64,000 bases of DNA, taken from NCBI RefSeq assembly GCF_018734325.1, contig NZ_CP073754.1, forward strand, positions 1,798,001-1,862,000, written 5' to 3'. This document shows, in pieces, positions 1 to 8,420 of this stretch. Below the pieces are notes generated by a model. The model searched no databases and was not told the origin of the DNA. It saw nothing but the letters and a program-made list of their open reading frames with translations. Numbering within the stretch: position 1 is the stretch's first letter; each line of letters opens with the position of its first letter. Both the position numbers and the translations under genes were made by a program. The DNA comes from Methylomonas paludis. Its GTDB lineage: Bacteria > Pseudomonadota > Gammaproteobacteria > Methylococcales > Methylomonadaceae.

Positions 1-528
1 GAAACGTAAAATATGATCCCTCCCTGATAAGAGTCACCTTTTTTATGAATGGTGACCCCTATACCCGCAGGGCCTTGTATACCCTGAGTGCCGCGAGGCC
101 CTGCTGGGCCTTGTACGCCTTGAGGGCCACGAGGACCAGCCGGGCCTTGAGAACCTGTTGTAACTGCTTGAGCAGTAGTAATAAATAGCGTTACTAATGC
201 CAGCATTTCAGTGAGTCGCTATTTTTGCGAAAGCTTGTTTAGGGGCATCCCAGCCCCAACAAGCGGCAAAAATTACGCGACCGCTAATGCCTCCGGCGGC
301 CCCGATTCGTCCTCCTCACCTCGTTCCGACCCAACAAGGGGATCGGAACTTCGGCTCCAAGTGACTTGACGGCGTTTCGCGATGCCTTGCAGGTTTTCTC
401 CGCTTCGCTTCGAAAACCCGCCCGGCGCTACGCCTATCGGGGACTAAAAATCTTCGCTCCACTTACGTTCCGCTTCCAAGATTTTCAGCGGAAGCAATTG
501 TTAGTGGTTTTAGAGTTTTGTTTAACAT
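1..528 (-). pseudogene. Collagen-like exported protein, split by 277-bp element, partial at left edge
   Basis: Read on the minus strand, the part next to the window edge encodes Gly-X-Y triplets ([19 protein letters not shown] and onward), then [19 protein letters not shown], a start typical of the domain that follows bacterial collagen-like stalks. A short ORF begins at 206 ([14 protein letters not shown]). Removing the 277-bp element at 208-485 joins it in frame to an ATG at 528, giving MLNKTLKPLTIASAEMLALV followed by TLFITTAQA, a normal Sec signal peptide. The element has therefore inserted inside the signal sequence. The start at 528 has only a weak ribosome binding site. The protein is probably secreted or surface exposed. 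The collagen frame is certain; the joined start is inferred. Whether it is still expressed, for example from the ATG at 206 or after RNA processing, cannot be told. Confidence 0.6.
208..488 (-). mobile_element. 277-bp structured element, copy 1
   Basis: One of four copies (others at 38435-38715, 43734-44014, 47708-47988). It is bounded by TCAG at 208-211 and 485-488, giving a net insertion of exactly 277 bp. The strand given is the direction of the interrupted gene (element reads CTGA-AAATC...CTCACTGA). Strong inverted repeats suggest a folded RNA or ssDNA: 234-263 (CTTGTT, GGGGC / GCCCC, AACAAG), 323-349 (GTTCCGA / TCGGAAC), 392-418 (GGTTTTC / GAAAACC) and 447-485 (AAAATCTT / AAGATTTT). There is no ORF of note. 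The flank on the gene's 5' side is CGCTGA, as in the other copies. It splits the collagen-like gene. Confidence 0.85.
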
Positions 529-758
529 AATCAAACGCTTTTATTTATAAGATGGGGTCTTGACGCAATAATTAGGCACTATGCTTCTTGGGCATTATCC
601 AAGATTATACGGGTAAAGATGCGTAGCGCAAAATGCACTTAATTCCAATTGTCAATAAGCTATTAAAGGCCTTTACTGTGATCTTTATCCCGTTAGGCCC
701 TTACAAAAAGCGATTTTGTGGTCCATATCCAAGCAACTGTAGCCACTGGCCCGGGTGT

Positions 759-1976
759 TTATTGCAATTGCCCAAGTTCCAATCGCCTCAGCTTTGGCGC
801 CAGTTTTGCCGTTGCACCCACCACGATCAAGGTCATTGTGCCGCCAAAAATCACCGAAGGTACCAGCCCCATCAGACGTGCAGCGATGCCGGATTCAAAA
901 GCACCCAACTCATTAGACGAGCCGATAAAGATGCCGCTGATCGCAGAAACCCTGCCGCGCATGGCATCCGGAGTGGCTAGTTGCAAGATAGTGCTGCGCA
1001 ACACCACGGATACACCGTCGAACACGCCTGACAATATCAAGAGTAAACCGGCAAGCCAAAAATTCACAGACAGGGCAAAGCAGATCATGCTAATACCAAA
1101 ACCGGCCACTGCCGCCAGCAACCACTTGCCGGTATGGCGGTGGATGGGATTACGGGCCATATACAGCCCGGTCATCACCGCACCAATGGCCGGAGCAGCG
1201 CGGAGTATGCCCAGTCCTTCCGGGCCGTAATGATAGACATCATGAATGAAAGCCGGCAGCAAAGACACGGCACCGCCAAACAGTACTGCAAACATGTCCA
1301 GAGATTGCGCGCCCAGGATGATTTGATTGCTGAATACAAACCGGAAACCCTGGCCGATACTGGTGGCGATGGATTCGCTGATCTCGGATTTGGGGATTTT
1401 AACGCGTATACTTAGCAATGCAGTGGCCGAACCTAAACATAAGCCAGCCGCCACACCATAGGCCGAGATTTTACCGGCCCAAGCAACCAGTATCCCGCCC
1501 AAGGCCGGCCCTACCACCAAGCCAAACTGAAATACTGAAGTGGCAAATCCCGCTGCTCTTGCATACCGGTCACGGGCTACCACTAAAGCAAACATGGCGC
1601 TGAAGGTGGGGCCAAAAAATGCTCTGGCCAGACCAGTCAAGCCAATAGAGCCATATATCCACCATAAAATATTATCGCCTAGCCAGCCTGCCGAGATGGC
1701 GGCCAGGGTCAGCGCATTACCAAACAGCAGCAGACAGGCCACTACGCCAAACAATCGGCGGGAATAATGATCTATCGCATACCCGGCAAACAAAGCTGAA
1801 CAGAAATAAGCAATCGCCTCGGTCAAACCGATCAGACCCAGGGCCAGTGTGTCATGAGTCAGTTCGTAGATGTGCCAGCCAACTACCGTAGCGATGATCT
1901 GGTAGGCCAATACTATCAGGATACGAAACGATAATAGCTTATAAAAGTTGCCATTCGAGTGGCCGGATATTTGCAT
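759..1976 (-). CDS. MFS transporter
   Basis: This 405-residue protein has about twelve hydrophobic segments across its whole length, the layout of a major facilitator superfamily exporter. It begins MQISGHSNGNFYKLLSFRIL and lacks a cleavable signal. Segments such as GWHIYELTHDTLALGLIGL and the loop DHYSRRLF match the MFS_3/enterobactin-exporter-like branch, where the loop between helices 2 and 3 carries a conserved basic stretch. Substrate is not predictable; members of this branch export siderophores, drugs or other small molecules. It stands alone, on the same strand as the mlaA-like gene but separated from it by 86 bp, and no operator of the type seen elsewhere in the window precedes it. 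Confidence 0.85.
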   Translation of the reverse strand: MQISGHSNGNFYKLLSFRILIVLAYQIIATVVGWHIYELTHDTLALGLIGLTEAIAYFCSALFAGYAIDHYSRRLFGVVACLLLFGNALTLAAISAGWLGDNILWWIYGSIGLTGLARAFFGPTFSAMFALVVARDRYARAAGFATSVFQFGLVVGPALGGILVAWAGKISAYGVAAGLCLGSATALLSIRVKIPKSEISESIATSIGQGFRFVFSNQIILGAQSLDMFAVLFGGAVSLLPAFIHDVYHYGPEGLGILRAAPAIGAVMTGLYMARNPIHRHTGKWLLAAVAGFGISMICFALSVNFWLAGLLLILSGVFDGVSVVLRSTILQLATPDAMRGRVSAISGIFIGSSNELGAFESGIAARLMGLVPSVIFGGTMTLIVVGATAKLAPKLRRLELGQLQ

Positions 1977-2062
1977 ATTTAAAGGTTAAATAAAACGGCA
2001 CGAAGCAGGAAAGCAACTGTCGTGCAAATCAATTGCAGTGTTAGCGCCAACCTATCCGAGCA

Positions 2063-2944
2063 TCAATGCTTTTTCTGAATAGGCAGTACATCAACCGTGG
2101 CTTTTTTCCCGGTGGCTGGAGCACTGTTGGGTGCATTACTTGGCGTTTTATTCAGGGCGCTATCAATGTCGTCGGAACTGAGCGGATCGTCGCTGGTTTC
2201 TTCTTTACCGTCTTCGATCAAATACTGGCGATGCTGCAAATAAGAATTTTTGATAAATTCATAGCGGTTGCCGTTGCTGCCTTCCTCCATCACTTTTTCG
2301 GCAGGAATCAGGTCGGCGCGCTTGCCGGTGGCATTGACCACACCCGCCCCTGTGGAAACCATAGACCCGGTAAAGCCGCCAAAAATAGAAAAATAGGTGA
2401 GTGGATTCATAAACGCATCGCCGATTAAACCGATGGTATCACGTGGATTACTAGGACCCAGTACTGGCAATACCATGTACGGCCCGGATGGAACACCCCA
2501 GACGCCTAAACTTTGGCCAAAATCTTCGTTGTGTTTGGGCAAGTCTAAAGAACTAGCCACATCAAACAGGCCAGCCACACCCACTGTGGAGTTTATTATA
2601 AAGCGACTAACATCCATACCACCATGCAAAAATTTTAATTGTAAAAAATCATTGATACTGACATCGATGTCGTTAATATTGCTGAAAAAATTGCGTACAC
2701 CTGTATCTATGGTGGCGTTGGTAACATTGACATAAGCTTCGGCTACCGGCTTGAAAATGTGTTTGTCCAAACTGTCGTTCACCGACTGGGTGCTCTTATT
2801 CCAGCTTTCCCAAGGATCAGAATTTTTGGTTTGTTTAACCGGCTGGCTGGAGCAGGCACTTAATAATAAAAACGCTGATAAGTTAGCTGCGTACAGGGCG
2901 GGAGTAAAACAGGTTTTTTGCCTAACCATGCCAGATTTAGTCAT
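2063..2944 (-). CDS. mlaA: MlaA/VacJ-family outer-membrane lipoprotein
   Basis: The product is a lipoprotein with a lipobox (LLLSACSS) followed by the conserved MlaA opening DPWESWNKSTQSVNDSLDKH and the segments FFSNINDIDVSINDFLQLKF and FGQSLGVWGVPSGPYMVLPV. MlaA removes phospholipids from the outer leaflet of the outer membrane together with OmpC/F-type porins and passes them to MlaC. The C-terminus (from about residue 225) is an Ala/Pro/Ser-rich tail not needed in the family. An ATG at 2944 is chosen over a TTG at 2965 because it leaves a compact N-region before the hydrophobic core. The rest of the Mla system (mlaBCDEF) is not nearby, which is common for mlaA. Confidence 0.9.
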   Translation of the reverse strand: MTKSGMVRQKTCFTPALYAANLSAFLLLSACSSQPVKQTKNSDPWESWNKSTQSVNDSLDKHIFKPVAEAYVNVTNATIDTGVRNFFSNINDIDVSINDFLQLKFLHGGMDVSRFIINSTVGVAGLFDVASSLDLPKHNEDFGQSLGVWGVPSGPYMVLPVLGPSNPRDTIGLIGDAFMNPLTYFSIFGGFTGSMVSTGAGVVNATGKRADLIPAEKVMEEGSNGNRYEFIKNSYLQHRQYLIEDGKEETSDDPLSSDDIDSALNKTPSNAPNSAPATGKKATVDVLPIQKKH

Positions 2945-3021
2945 GTTGATTGAGTTGGCTCGCAATGCCTTTAAAATTTAGAAATACCCGGTTTAAGCCC
3001 CAGGGCTGGGAAGTGTTACAT

Positions 3022-3086
3022 TAGGAGCCTATCCAATAATAGAAAACCTACCCTCGCTACGGCTTCTATTCTCGGACAAGCTCCTA
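3022..3086. terminator. Long hairpin at the 3' end of mgtA
   Basis: TAGGAGC (3022-3028) pairs with GCTCCTA (3080-3086), and inside it AATAGAA-type and TTCTATT-type arms pair again, giving a long stem-loop that includes the mgtA stop codon. It has no strong T-run, so it is a probable rather than certain terminator; it could also be a dispersed palindromic repeat. Confidence 0.4.
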
Positions 3087-5660
3087 GCTGATGTTAGGAT
3101 GTTTTAACCGGTACCAACGATAAAAACCCATTTTGGCCAGTTCAACAATAGCCAGATAAACCACCACCATAATCGCCAGAATGACATAAAACCGGGCCGG
3201 TGGCGGTACAAAACCGAAATAGGCTCCCACCGGTGTAAAAGGTAGCGCGGCAGCAATGGCCACTATAGTCAACGAGGTCGCCACCAGAATCGGGTGAGCG
3301 CGACTTTTAAACGGATTACCTCGAGTACGGAGGATAAAAATCACCAGAACCTGAGTACACAGCGATTCCACAAACCAACCGGTCTGGAACAGGGTTTCAT
3401 CAGCTTTTAGTACGGTCAGCATAACATAGAAGGTCAAGAAATCGAACACCGAACTGATAGGCCCTATCACCAGCATAAAATTCCGGATAAAATTCATATC
3501 CAGCACTCGGGGGCGGCGCAAGTCTTCGGTATCCACTTTATCCAGTGGAATAGGCACTTCGGACAAATCGTAAAGAATATTGTTGAGCAAAATCTGAGTA
3601 GGCAGCATGGGTAAAAACGGCAGAAATAATGCGGCCCCAGCCATGCTGAACATATTGCCGAAATTTGAGCTGGTACCCATCATGATGTATTTCATGATGT
3701 TGCCGAAGGTGCGCCGGCCTTCCAGTACCCCCTCATACAAGACATTTAAATCCTGATCCAGCAAAATCATGTCGGCAGCTTCCTTGGCCACATCCACCGC
3801 CGAATCCACCGACAGGCCAATATCGGCAGAATGCAGAGAAGGGGCATCATTGATGCCGTCGCCCAGATAGCCTACAACGTGACCACGGGCTTTCAGGGCC
3901 AGAATTACCCGGTCTTTCTGCGAAGGGTTAACCCGGCAAAACAGATTGGCCGTTTCCACCCTGGCGCGTAGAGCGTAATCGTCCATTTGTTCAATTTCTT
4001 TGCCGGTGAGGATACCTTGCACCGGGATATTAAGCTGGGTGCAGACATGCTGGGTAACCAGTTCGCTGTCGCCGGTGACTATTTTGACGCTGACGCCGCT
4101 GTCCTGCAAGGCTGCCAATGCGGCACCGGCACTGGCTTTGGGTGGATCTAGAAAACCGGCAAAACCAGTAAACACCAGCTCTGCTTCGTCACCGATTACT
4201 GCATGAGGATGATCGGCCGGCACTTCCCGCCAGGCAATGCCCAATACCCGAAAGCCCTCGGATTCCAGGGCAATGTGTTGGGCATGAATACGCGCACGGG
4301 CTGTTTTGTCCAATGGCAACGAATTACCTTGATCTTCGTAATGGGTACACAAGGTAATGATTTCTTCAGATGCGCCTTTCACGATCAGCAGCCGGCCATT
4401 GCCTTTGTCCAGTAACACAGAGACCCGGCGACGTTCGAAATCGAAAGGTACTTCGTCAATTTTTTGCCAGGCGCTGATGTCGAAACTGGTATGAGCCAGG
4501 ATAGCTTCATCCAGTGGACTTTTTAAGCCAGATTCGAAAAAACTATTTAAATAAGCCAGTTCCAGCACCCGTGGGCTGGGGTTGCCTTGCGGGTCGATAT
4601 GTTGTTCCAGGTGAATTCTGGCTTCGGTCAAGGTACCGGTTTTGTCGGTACACAGCACATCCATCGAGCCCAGGTTCTGGATGGAAGCCAGCCGTTTGAC
4701 GATGACCCGTTTACGAGCCATGTGGATAGCGCCGCGTGATAGCGTGACAGAAACCACCATCGGTAACAGCTCCGGTGTCAGACCCACTGCCAGCGCTACC
4801 GCAAACATGAATGATTCCAACCAAGGTTTGCCTAACCAGGCATTGACTAGCAAAACAAATAACACCAACAAAATGGTCAAACGCATGATCAGCAAACCGA
4901 ATCGCTGGGTGCCAACTTCAAAAGCGGTGGGTGGAGCGCGGCGAGTCAGGCTGTCGGCAATGGCGCCGATAGCGGTAGTAGCCCCGGTTTTTACTACCCG
5001 CATCCGGGCGCTGCCGCTAATTACAGTAGTACCCATAAATACGGCGTTAGTGGCATCCTGGATATCATCGGCGCTAGCGGCCAGCGAACCCGGATGTTTT
5101 TCCACCGGATAGGATTCGCCAGTCAGCAGAGATTGCTTGATGAATAAGTCACGAGCAATCAATACCAAACCGTCTGCCGGAATCATGTCGCCGGCTGACA
5201 GCGTCACCAGATCGCCGGGTACTACCTGAGTGACTGGAATTTCGATAGATTTACCATCGCGGATTACTGTGGCGCGAATGGAAACCGACTGGCGCAGGCT
5301 TTCAGCGGCTTTGCCGGCGTTGTGTTCCTGCACAAAATCCAGCGTTACACTCAGGATCACCATGACAAAGATGATGACAAAATTAGTCAGTTCGCCGGTT
5401 AATGCCGAGATGGCACTGGCTACCAGCAACAGTAATACCAGCGGGTTTTTAAAGCGGGCCAGAAATTGCAGCAACAGCAGCTGTTTTTTGTGATCGCGTA
5501 ACTGATTGGCGCCAAATTTAGTCAGGCGCTGGGCGGCTTCGTTTTGGCTCAGGCCGTCAGCATCCCCGGCCAGTGCTGCCTGCGCATCGAGCGGACTTAA
5601 CCACCAAGCCGGATTTTGTGGTGTGGGAGGCGCTTTGGCTCGGAAAATCGATTTATTCAT
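3084..5660 (-). CDS. mgtA: Magnesium-translocating P-type ATPase
   Basis: About 858 residues, close to the usual size of MgtA/MgtB (about 900). P-type ATPase marks are all present: the actuator loop LLTGESYPVEK, the phosphorylation site DKTGTLTEARI, and the hinge GDGINDAPSLHSADIG. The N-terminal cation ATPase segment (WWLSPLDAQAALAGD...) and a C-terminal block of membrane helices fit the P3B group, which imports Mg2+ across the inner membrane using ATP. ATG at 5660 is chosen; a GTG at 5678 in the same frame is the alternative and neither has a clear Shine-Dalgarno. A CRP-spaced palindrome lies upstream (5785-5800). No convincing Mg2+ leader peptide was recognised in the 270-bp upstream gap. 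Confidence 0.93.
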   Translation of the reverse strand: MNKSIFRAKAPPTPQNPAWWLSPLDAQAALAGDADGLSQNEAAQRLTKFGANQLRDHKKQLLLLQFLARFKNPLVLLLLVASAISALTGELTNFVIIFVMVILSVTLDFVQEHNAGKAAESLRQSVSIRATVIRDGKSIEIPVTQVVPGDLVTLSAGDMIPADGLVLIARDLFIKQSLLTGESYPVEKHPGSLAASADDIQDATNAVFMGTTVISGSARMRVVKTGATTAIGAIADSLTRRAPPTAFEVGTQRFGLLIMRLTILLVLFVLLVNAWLGKPWLESFMFAVALAVGLTPELLPMVVSVTLSRGAIHMARKRVIVKRLASIQNLGSMDVLCTDKTGTLTEARIHLEQHIDPQGNPSPRVLELAYLNSFFESGLKSPLDEAILAHTSFDISAWQKIDEVPFDFERRRVSVLLDKGNGRLLIVKGASEEIITLCTHYEDQGNSLPLDKTARARIHAQHIALESEGFRVLGIAWREVPADHPHAVIGDEAELVFTGFAGFLDPPKASAGAALAALQDSGVSVKIVTGDSELVTQHVCTQLNIPVQGILTGKEIEQMDDYALRARVETANLFCRVNPSQKDRVILALKARGHVVGYLGDGINDAPSLHSADIGLSVDSAVDVAKEAADMILLDQDLNVLYEGVLEGRRTFGNIMKYIMMGTSSNFGNMFSMAGAALFLPFLPMLPTQILLNNILYDLSEVPIPLDKVDTEDLRRPRVLDMNFIRNFMLVIGPISSVFDFLTFYVMLTVLKADETLFQTGWFVESLCTQVLVIFILRTRGNPFKSRAHPILVATSLTIVAIAAALPFTPVGAYFGFVPPPARFYVILAIMVVVYLAIVELAKMGFYRWYRLKHPNIS

Positions 5661-5784
5661 GGTTGTTTTTGAATTCACTGTGCGGCAATCAGGAAGGTCA
5701 TACGGCCAAGGTCTGATAGTGATTCTTCAACATTAATGCCTTGGCTTTGAATGTTAAATGTTAACGGGGGAATACGATAAGGTC

Positions 5785-5800
5785 TGTACGGCATGACACA
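5785..5800. promoter_or_regulatory. Putative operator upstream of mgtA
   Basis: TGTACG-GCAT-GACACA, 16 bp, a partial match to the window-wide palindrome TGTNCG-N4-CGNACA. It lies about 125 bp before the chosen mgtA start. The left half is exact and the right half degenerate. Confidence 0.4.
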
Positions 5801-5934
5801 TAACATGACCAGCCCTGGTTTTGGACCAGATGACGGTAAAACACAGCAAAACACAGTACAAAAGATTTGTGTTTAACCTATAAAAAATATTAAATATATT
5901 ACATTAGTTATTGTTTTATAGTGAAAAGTTAGAA

Positions 5935-6669
5935 TCAAGCCGCGCTGGCTTTAACTGTGGGTAAATAGGCCAGCAGTCGATCCGATTCGGCTTTGACCAC
6001 TTGGTAACATTCACAGACTCTGTGCTCAATGCCAGGACGATCACTCACCAGAATGTGACCGCGGCTGTATTCGATCAGACCGGCGCGCTGCAGATTTCCA
6101 GCGGCTTCGGTAACGCCCTCCCGGCGCACACCCAGCATATTGGCGATCAATTCCTGAGTCATGTTCAATTTGTTGGAGTCCAGGCGATCCAGACTCAGCA
6201 ACAGCCAGCGGCATAGCTGCTGATCGACGCTATGATGACGGTTGCAGACTGCGGTTTGGGCCATTTGGGTAATCAGGGCCTGAGTGTAACGCAGTAACAG
6301 GTGCAGCATGACGCCGTAGCGGTTAAATTCTCTCATCACCTGCTGGACCTTGATGCGATAGGCATAGCCGGCGCTTTGCACGACGGCCCGGTTGGGCATG
6401 GTGTCGCCGCCCATGAACAGGGCGACACCGATAATGCCGTCATTGCCGACTACGGCGATTTCCGCAGAAGCGCCGTTTTCCAGCACATATAATAGTGAAA
6501 CGATGCAGGTGGTAGGGAAATAGGCATAGCGTAATTGTCCGCCGGATTCGTATACCACCTGGCCCAAAGCCATATCAACCCGTTCCAGAAACGGTAAGAG
6601 TCGGTCAAATTCTGCCGCCGGAAGTGAATCGAGCAGGTGGTTTTTTCTTTGGCTATCAAGATCAGTCAT
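5935..6669 (-). CDS. Crp/Fnr-family transcriptional regulator
   Basis: The 244-residue protein has an N-terminal cyclic-nucleotide-binding-like beta barrel (about 20-130, with LGQVVYESGGQLRYAYFPTT and EIAVVGNDGIIGVALFMGG) and a C-terminal winged helix (about 165-225) with the recognition region MLGVRREGVTEAAGNLQRAG. It lacks the N-terminal cysteines of FNR and does not keep the full cAMP-binding set of CRP, so its signal is unknown. This subgroup is common next to stress and phosphoketolase-type genes in proteobacteria. A candidate operator with CRP spacing sits 87 bp upstream, hinting at autoregulation, and similar sites precede many genes in this window. That this protein binds them is inference. 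Confidence 0.9.
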   Translation of the reverse strand: MTDLDSQRKNHLLDSLPAAEFDRLLPFLERVDMALGQVVYESGGQLRYAYFPTTCIVSLLYVLENGASAEIAVVGNDGIIGVALFMGGDTMPNRAVVQSAGYAYRIKVQQVMREFNRYGVMLHLLLRYTQALITQMAQTAVCNRHHSVDQQLCRWLLLSLDRLDSNKLNMTQELIANMLGVRREGVTEAAGNLQRAGLIEYSRGHILVSDRPGIEHRVCECYQVVKAESDRLLAYLPTVKASAA

Positions 6670-6755
6670 AGTTTTATATATAGAGTTTAATAGTCGGATT
6701 CAATCGATTTAGCTGGGCTGTCAATAAAGTTTAAAAGCTTATCCAACGCCTGCTC

Positions 6756-6771
6756 TGTGCGGTACACCACA
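6756..6771. promoter_or_regulatory. Putative operator upstream of the Crp/Fnr gene
   Basis: TGTGCG-GTAC-ACCACA, left half exact and right half degenerate relative to TGTNCG-N4-CGNACA. It is 87 bp upstream of the regulator's start codon on the minus strand, consistent with autoregulation. Confidence 0.4.
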
Positions 6772-6907
6772 TAAGCTAATGTCATCATATCAGCTTTACC
6801 AATAAGGCAAACTAATTTCATTAAAATACAAGATGTTATTGCTGATTTATCAGTTGAAGAAAGACTGCGGATTAACGCTTATTTGTCGAAACAGCAGGGA
6901 GTTTATA

Positions 6908-6923
6908 TGTGTTGCAGCGTACC
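6908..6923. promoter_or_regulatory. Putative operator upstream of smbP-like gene
   Basis: TGTGTT-GCAG-CGTACC, an imperfect match to the TGTNCG-N4-CGNACA palindrome, 160 bp before the smbP-like start codon. Confidence 0.35.
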
Positions 6924-7082
6924 GATTTAAGGGCAAATTCCTGATAAGGTCGTGCCGAAGTACTGGAAAAACCCAGTCCTTTTTCATAGCTGAACCGGCT
7001 GTGACAAAACCCGCCACGGCCTATGCCTCAATTCGCATAGCCGACGGCCACCATTATTAGAAATATTTAACAGGAAAACCAA

Positions 7083-7400
7083 ATGTCAAACACTAATAAA
7101 ACCAGCTTAGGCTATTATGCCGGCATGGTATTAATGCTGTGCTCATTTACAGCTTTTGCCACAGACAGCCATATTGGCCAGGCTATTAAACACGCTGAAT
7201 CAGCCGCCAATGCTGCCGATGCCAAATCGATCGCTGAACATGCTGAGCTGGCCAAAGCCCATGTTAAAACTGCCAATGAACATCTGGATGCCGGTGCTAA
7301 AAGTCTGGATGAAGCTATAGAACACGGTAAGCTGGGGCATACAGACTTGGCTAAAAAAGCTGCCGAAGCGGCAGTGGTGCATTTGAAAGCGGCACAATAA
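7083..7400 (+). CDS. SmbP-like small metal-binding periplasmic protein
   Basis: The 105-residue product has a Sec signal peptide ending around TAFATDSHIG and then a mature helical part with regularly spaced His, Ala and Lys: HIGQAIKHAESAANAADAKS, followed by repeats of the type AEHAELAKAHVKTANEHLD. This matches SmbP, the small periplasmic metal-binding protein first described in Nitrosomonas, which binds copper and other divalent metals through spaced histidines. A Shine-Dalgarno (AGGAAAACC) precedes the ATG. The gene is monocistronic, convergent with hflC, and followed by a strong bidirectional hairpin. The metal bound here is not known. Confidence 0.8.
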   Translation: MSNTNKTSLGYYAGMVLMLCSFTAFATDSHIGQAIKHAESAANAADAKSIAEHAELAKAHVKTANEHLDAGAKSLDEAIEHGKLGHTDLAKKAAEAAVVHLKAAQ

Positions 7401-7408
7401 TTATGGTT

Positions 7409-7440
7409 TAGCCTCGATGACCCTGGGTTCATCGAGGCTA
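7409..7440. terminator. Bidirectional terminator hairpin
   Basis: TAGCCTCGATGA (7409-7420) and TCATCGAGGCTA (7429-7440) form a perfect 12-bp stem with an 8-nt loop between the convergent smbP-like and hflC genes. The arms resemble the TCGAGGCTA arm of the dispersed REP-like repeats. Confidence 0.65.
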
Positions 7441-7451
7441 TCTTGGGCTAT

Positions 7452-8420
7452 TTAATGGGCTTTGGCTTCAACTCGCTTGAGTAATCCGAACAAATCGCTG
7501 TTGGTAGACAATACCAGCACAGTATCGGCAGTTATAACTTTGCGATATGTCTCCATGCTTTTCAGAAAACGATAAAATTCGCTGGCTTCCGGCCTTTGGG
7601 CATAGGCGGCAGCGTAAATTTCCGTGGCTTTGGCATCAGCTTCACCTTGAATATCCTGTACCTGTTTGTAAGCAGTTGACTCTATCTGGTTAATATCCCT
7701 ATCTTTGTTACCGATAATGCGCGCTGCCGCTCCCTCGCCTTCCGAACGAAACCGCTCAGCAATCTGCAAACGCTCACTAATCATGCGCTGATAGATGCGC
7801 TCCAGTACCTGTTGATTGTAATTGATGCGTTTAAAGCGGACATCCAGCAATTCAATACCAAACTCAGCCAGTTTCGGCACTGCCGCGGTAATCACATCCT
7901 GGGCGATAATATTGCGGCCATCGCGGATAGGCCGCAACACACCGAGCGTGCCTTCGCCGGTGATAGGCCCGGTGAGACTGACATCCTGCAACGGCACCCG
8001 GTTTTTGTCGGTGCGCACCACTTCGATCAGTTCATGCCGGGCAATTGCGGTGCGGGTTTCGCTGCCTAAAATATCTTCCAGCCGGGATTGTGCGCTACGT
8101 TCATCATGCAAACGCAGGTAATAACGCAAAGGATCGGCTATCCGCCAGCGGGCAAAAGTATCAACTTGCACATAGGTGCGATCTTTGGTGGACATTTCCA
8201 CCAAAGGCCCATCCCAGGCCAGATAGCGTTTGTCAAAGCTATTAATCTGCTGGATAAAGGGCAGTTTGAAATGCAGACCGGCGCTGGTGACCGGTTCGCC
8301 CACCGGACTACCGAACTGAGTAATCACGACTTGCTCAGTCTGATTTACTGTATAGCTGGAAAAAACCGCTATTGCCAGTGCCGCGATGAGGGCCAAACCC
8401 GTTTTTTCAAATAAAGTCAT
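7452..8420 (-). CDS. hflC: HflC-like membrane protease modulator
   Basis: The 322-residue protein has one N-terminal membrane helix (about 8-25) followed by an SPFH/band-7 domain: TEQVVITQFGSPVGEPVTSAGLHFKLPFIQ. It has the HflC layout with a long coiled-coil region rich in Glu/Arg (MISERLQIAERFRSEGEGAA) and the closing ADTVLVLSTNSDLFGLL. With HflK it forms a membrane cage around FtsH and tunes its proteolysis. It overlaps hflK by 4 bp (ATGA), so the two are translationally coupled, and a GAGGT ribosome site precedes the ATG. Housekeeping hflKC usually lies next to hflX/hfq; its position here beside stress genes may mean a second, accessory pair. Confidence 0.88.
   Translation of the reverse strand: MTLFEKTGLALIAALAIAVFSSYTVNQTEQVVITQFGSPVGEPVTSAGLHFKLPFIQQINSFDKRYLAWDGPLVEMSTKDRTYVQVDTFARWRIADPLRYYLRLHDERSAQSRLEDILGSETRTAIARHELIEVVRTDKNRVPLQDVSLTGPITGEGTLGVLRPIRDGRNIIAQDVITAAVPKLAEFGIELLDVRFKRINYNQQVLERIYQRMISERLQIAERFRSEGEGAAARIIGNKDRDINQIESTAYKQVQDIQGEADAKATEIYAAAYAQRPEASEFYRFLKSMETYRKVITADTVLVLSTNSDLFGLLKRVEAKAH

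Larger units (their letters stand above)
6670..7082. other. Intergenic region between divergent crp/fnr-like and smbP-like genes
   Basis: About 410 bp with no convincing gene; a 75-codon ORF at 6833-7060 has no ribosome binding site or recognisable product. It carries two putative operators, one for each divergent gene. Confidence 0.6.

Noticed and set aside
208-488. 277-bp element considered as a group II intron
   Set aside because: Ends do not fit GTGYG...AY in either direction and no domain V-like hairpin was recognised at the 3' end; not excluded for other intron types.
759-1415. Plus-strand ORFs opposite the MFS gene
   Set aside because: Shadows of a clear membrane protein gene on the other strand.
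5661-5934. Mg2+ riboswitch or leader peptide upstream of mgtA
   Set aside because: No convincing short Pro-rich ORF or paired structure could be recognised by eye.
6833-7060. 75-codon ORF before smbP-like gene
   Set aside because: No ribosome site, no homologous-looking sequence, and it covers a putative operator.
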